The position numbers and the translations under genes were made by a program. Below are positions 62,732 through 64,000 of a DNA stretch of 64,000 nucleotides, one piece after another. Within the stretch, counting starts at the first letter, position 1. Each line of letters starts with the position of its first letter. The notes under the pieces were generated by a model. The model made no database searches, was not told the DNA's origin, and saw only the letters and a list, made by a program, of their open reading frames with translations. This stretch comes from Tessaracoccus coleopterorum (lineage in GTDB: Bacteria; Actinomycetota; Actinomycetes; Propionibacteriales; Propionibacteriaceae), in assembly GCF_011174705.1 (NCBI RefSeq), contig NZ_JAANIJ010000001.1:1674001-1738000 (forward strand). The letters are read 5' to 3'.

Positions 62732-64000
62732 GTGGGGCATCGCAGTTGGGCGGCGACCTTCCCTCCGAGGACGAGGACACGACTCCGGGGCCCAGGACGG
62801 GCACTTCGGCGAGGCAGGGACACCGCGGACGGCGGGGACACGGAGACCGACCCCGACGACCGGGAGACCGATCCGGTCGCACTGTTGGGGATCTTCCGGG
62901 AGGACCAGGCCGCTCGCCGCGTCCACCCGTCCCACATCGCGGGCATCGGGACGCTGCTGAACACCCGCTACGAACTGCTGGAGCTGCTTGCACAGCGACA
63001 CGGCACCGAAACCTGGCGTGCCCACGACCAGGTCCTCTCCCGCGACGTACTGGTGCACGTGGTGGCGCCCGGCGACGAGCGGATCTCCGAGCTCATGACG
63101 GCGGCCCGCAAGGGCGCCGTCGCCACGGACTCCCGCTTCCTCCGGGTGCTGGACGCCGACGAGCTGACCGACCCTCCCAGGGGATCGGCGCGTACGTGGT
63201 GGCGGAGTATGCCAACGGCCGCACCCTCACCGAGCTGCTCGCGAAGGGACCTCTGAGCACCATCGAGGCCGCCTACATCGTCCGGGAGCTCGCCGACGCG
63301 CTCGTCGGGATGCACGGCCAGGGCCTGTTCCACGAGCAGTTGAACCCCGACAACGTGGTCATCACGTCCTCTGGCGCGGTCCGGCTGGTCGGCTTCGGCA
63401 CCGAGGCCACCCTCGCCGGGCGCAACGACGGCGGCAACGCCTGGGCGCTGCGGGAGGAGGCCGACGTGACCGGGCTCGGCAGCCTGCTGTACGCGAGCCT
63501 GGTGCGACGTTGGCCGGGTGGGCCCGGCTTCGGGCTTCCGGCAGCCCCGCTGGTGGCGGGCGAGACGGCCCCACCCAACCAGGTCCAGGGCGGCATCTCC
63601 CCGCCCTCGACCGCATCTGCGCCACCACCCTGACGCGGCGCGGTGCAGCATCAGAGCGTCGGATCGGCACAGCTGCCCAACTGCTGACGGCACTCAACCA
63701 GGTTCTGGGCACCGCGGACGCCTCCGCCGACCTCGAGCAGCGCGTCCGGGCGGCGCACCTGGTGGCCGATGTTCCGGTGCCGACCGCAACCCCCGGCGCC
63801 CCGCACGAGACGGCCACCCTCGGCACCGTCACCCTGACCGCACCGCCGGCAGGTCCACCGGGACCAACGCGGGTGAACCCATCGTCGGCGCGGGCCACGC
63901 CGACCGTTCACGCAGGGCGATGTGGGTCCTGATCGCGCTCGCCGGCCTCGCGCTCGTCGTCTCGTTGATCGTGCTCGGCATCAACAACGCGCGCGACGGG
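62732..64000 (+). CDS. MurJ-linked pseudokinase, partial
   Basis: Ser/Thr kinase-like fold without catalytic residues, corresponding to the pseudokinase part of M. tuberculosis MviN (Rv3910) but in a separate gene. LLNTRYELLELLAQRHGTET is the expected Gly loop without glycines. VLVHVVAPGD stands where the VAxK Lys should be. HEQLNPDNVVI replaces HRDxKPxN and VGFGTEA replaces DFG. A membrane helix (WVLIALAGLALVVSLIVLG) begins near 63920 and the window ends in it. Breaks near 62745, 62820, 63180, 63600 and 63870. The start is uncertain (GTG 62732 or TTG 62746). Confidence 0.8.

Overview
The window is high-GC (about 70% by eye), densely coded actinobacterial chromosome. Gene content points to the Propionibacteriaceae (Tessaracoccus or a relative): pyruvate phosphate dikinase with its regulator and a membrane pyrophosphatase, acetate-forming Pta/AckA, a FemX-type peptidoglycan transferase, and an origin-proximal DUF6049-MurJ-pseudokinase block. 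The genus is my inference; no rRNA or tRNA gene was seen to fix it. I saw no insertion sequence, prophage, CRISPR array or integrase.

The most pervasive feature is technical. Nearly every gene is broken by one or more single-base losses, mostly in short G or C runs, while family motifs continue unchanged in the next frame. I estimate on the order of one hundred such sites. They look like consensus indel errors, not decay, so gene coordinates below span whole reconstructed genes and mention the breaks. Only a few genes (a small membrane protein, mrpG, the MarR regulator) read straight through.

Layout. 1-5.7 kb: rhodanese, acetyltransferase, small membrane protein, long-chain acyl-CoA ligase, ABC-F ATPase, uridine phosphorylase. 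5.8-8.9 kb: vitamin B6 synthase pdxS-pdxT diverging from a MocR-type regulator (PdxR), with three operator-like repeats between. 8.8-15.8 kb: endonuclease IV, then a six-gene Mrp cation/proton antiporter operon joined by ATGA overlaps. 15.8-18.3 kb: pterin dehydratase-VOC fusion, and a luciferase-like monooxygenase diverging from an FMN reductase. 18.3-21.7 kb: pta-ackA. 21.9-25.2 kb: a translationally coupled SDR / PlsC acyltransferase / alkyl-DHAP-synthase-like operon that resembles a complete ether-lipid module. 25.2-27.8 kb: yaaA and three tandem DUF4190-like membrane proteins. 27.8-37.7 kb: PPDK, a secreted repeat protein, the PPDK regulator, an SRPBCC protein, a beta-propeller gene with a truncated paralogue beside it, and a divergent membrane pyrophosphatase. 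37.7-44.9 kb: cell-envelope genes (M23 peptidase, FKBP, FemX, alanine-racemase-like, GT-C-like membrane protein, class A PBP). 45.3-55.6 kb: MscS, CCA-adding enzyme, Ser/Thr kinase, MarR/MFS pair, AI-2E family, VIT family, PfkB kinase, VanZ-RDD protein. 55.6-58.9 kb: EfeUOB iron uptake behind an IdeR-like box. 59.0-64.0 kb: DUF6049, MurJ and a pseudokinase that runs off the end.

Themes that link the genes are pyrophosphate economy (PPDK, its kinase/pyrophosphorylase, membrane PPase), cation homeostasis (Mrp, PPase), cell wall assembly (PBP, FemX, MurJ, M23, kinases) and a candidate ether-lipid pathway. No wholly unknown defence or mobile system was found. The best candidates for new biology are the ether-lipid-like operon with its paired 17-bp operators, the lipobox-bearing pyrophosphatase, the FemX/racemase pair and the secreted two-repeat protein.
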